From Hepatocystis sp. ex Piliocolobus tephrosceles (taxonomy: Eukaryota > Apicomplexa > Aconoidasida > Haemosporida > Plasmodiidae): a DNA stretch of 10,095 nucleotides. The translations under genes were made by a program, and so were the position numbers. Shown here one piece after another: positions 9,956 through 10,095 of the stretch. The notes beneath the pieces are model-generated. The model searched no databases and was not told the origin of the DNA. It saw nothing but the letters and a program-made list of their open reading frames with translations. How positions within the stretch are numbered: the stretch's first letter is position 1; every line of letters starts with the position of its first letter. The stretch is from NCBI GenBank assembly GCA_902459845.2, contig CABPSV020000574.1:1-10095 (forward strand), in the 5' to 3' direction.

Positions 9956-10095
9956 TTTTTTTTCAAAAGTACTTTTAAAAAGAAAGTAAAAAAAAAAAAA
10001 AAAAAAAATCAATAAGTGAGAACTTAATATTTCCACGTATAATTCTGGCATATTTCCACTATTTTTTATTAAGTCATCATTGCTATATTCATTAA
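9956..10095 (-). other. Region 5' of the chosen MON1 start, open frame with poly-T tract
   Basis: The frame stays open from the chosen Met codon (9955) to the right edge, with another ATG at 10051. In between, the sense strand has about 21 T bases (9988-10008), then TACTTTCTTTTTAAAAG. Translated, this gives a Phe-rich stretch unlike a cytosolic MON1, and a tract of this kind would frameshift as its length varied. It looks more like untranslated sequence or the 3' end of an intron. A phase-compatible pair with the weak donor TAC|GTGGAA exists, but I see no strong donor in the window. Confidence 0.6.
10021..10095 (-). repeat. Upstream copy of the 75-bp segment, cut by the window edge
   Basis: The sense strand reads from NEYSNDDLIKNSGN to ELYVEILSS without a stop, in the same frame as the MON1 ORF. 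It matches the internal copy at 17 of 25 residues. It is either part of an upstream MON1 coding region or a relic of duplicated coding DNA in the 5' untranslated region. The match reaches the last base of the window, so its full extent is unknown. Confidence 0.85.

Overview
The window looks like nuclear DNA of a malaria parasite (Plasmodium). It is extremely AT-rich, with long dA:dT homopolymers and (TA)n runs outside genes. Coding DNA is Asn/Lys/Glu-rich with low-complexity inserts, introns are short GT-AG with T-rich acceptors, and a two-exon gene has a signal-peptide first exon. The species cannot be fixed from the sequence alone; a rodent or other non-falciparum lineage is possible.

Two protein-coding genes are supported, both on the minus strand. 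The left gene (3351 to 1, running off the left edge) has a short exon coding a signal peptide, a 336-bp intron, and a long exon. After a charged unique region, that exon encodes an alanine-rich, coiled-coil-like tandem array with a regular 95-99 residue period. Seven units are in the window and an eighth begins at the edge. No function can be named. The layout suggests a secreted or exported protein, and a near-PEXEL motif sits just after the intron junction.

From 3379 to 6892 there are about 3.5 kb with no convincing gene. This must hold the upstream region of the left gene and the 3' untranslated region of the right gene. It contains homopolymers, (TA)n microsatellites, a palindrome/stem-loop near 3549-3561, and a slightly GC-richer patch near 5690-5880.

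The right gene (9955 to 6893) is a recognisable MON1, the Rab7 guanine-exchange-factor subunit that works with CCZ1 in late endosome/vacuole maturation. Three exons were reconstructed. The small middle exon (7654-7534) is inferred from splice signals, phase and resemblance to animal MON1. A long acidic, Asn-rich parasite-specific N-terminus precedes the conserved longin-type core. Intron 2 contains a 15-bp tandem repeat and a four-base assembly gap, so that junction is the least certain part. At the right edge, a copy of 75 bp of the MON1 coding sequence lies upstream of the chosen start, in the same reading frame, so the true 5' end of the gene may lie outside the window.

The two genes share orientation but show no sign of functional linkage.
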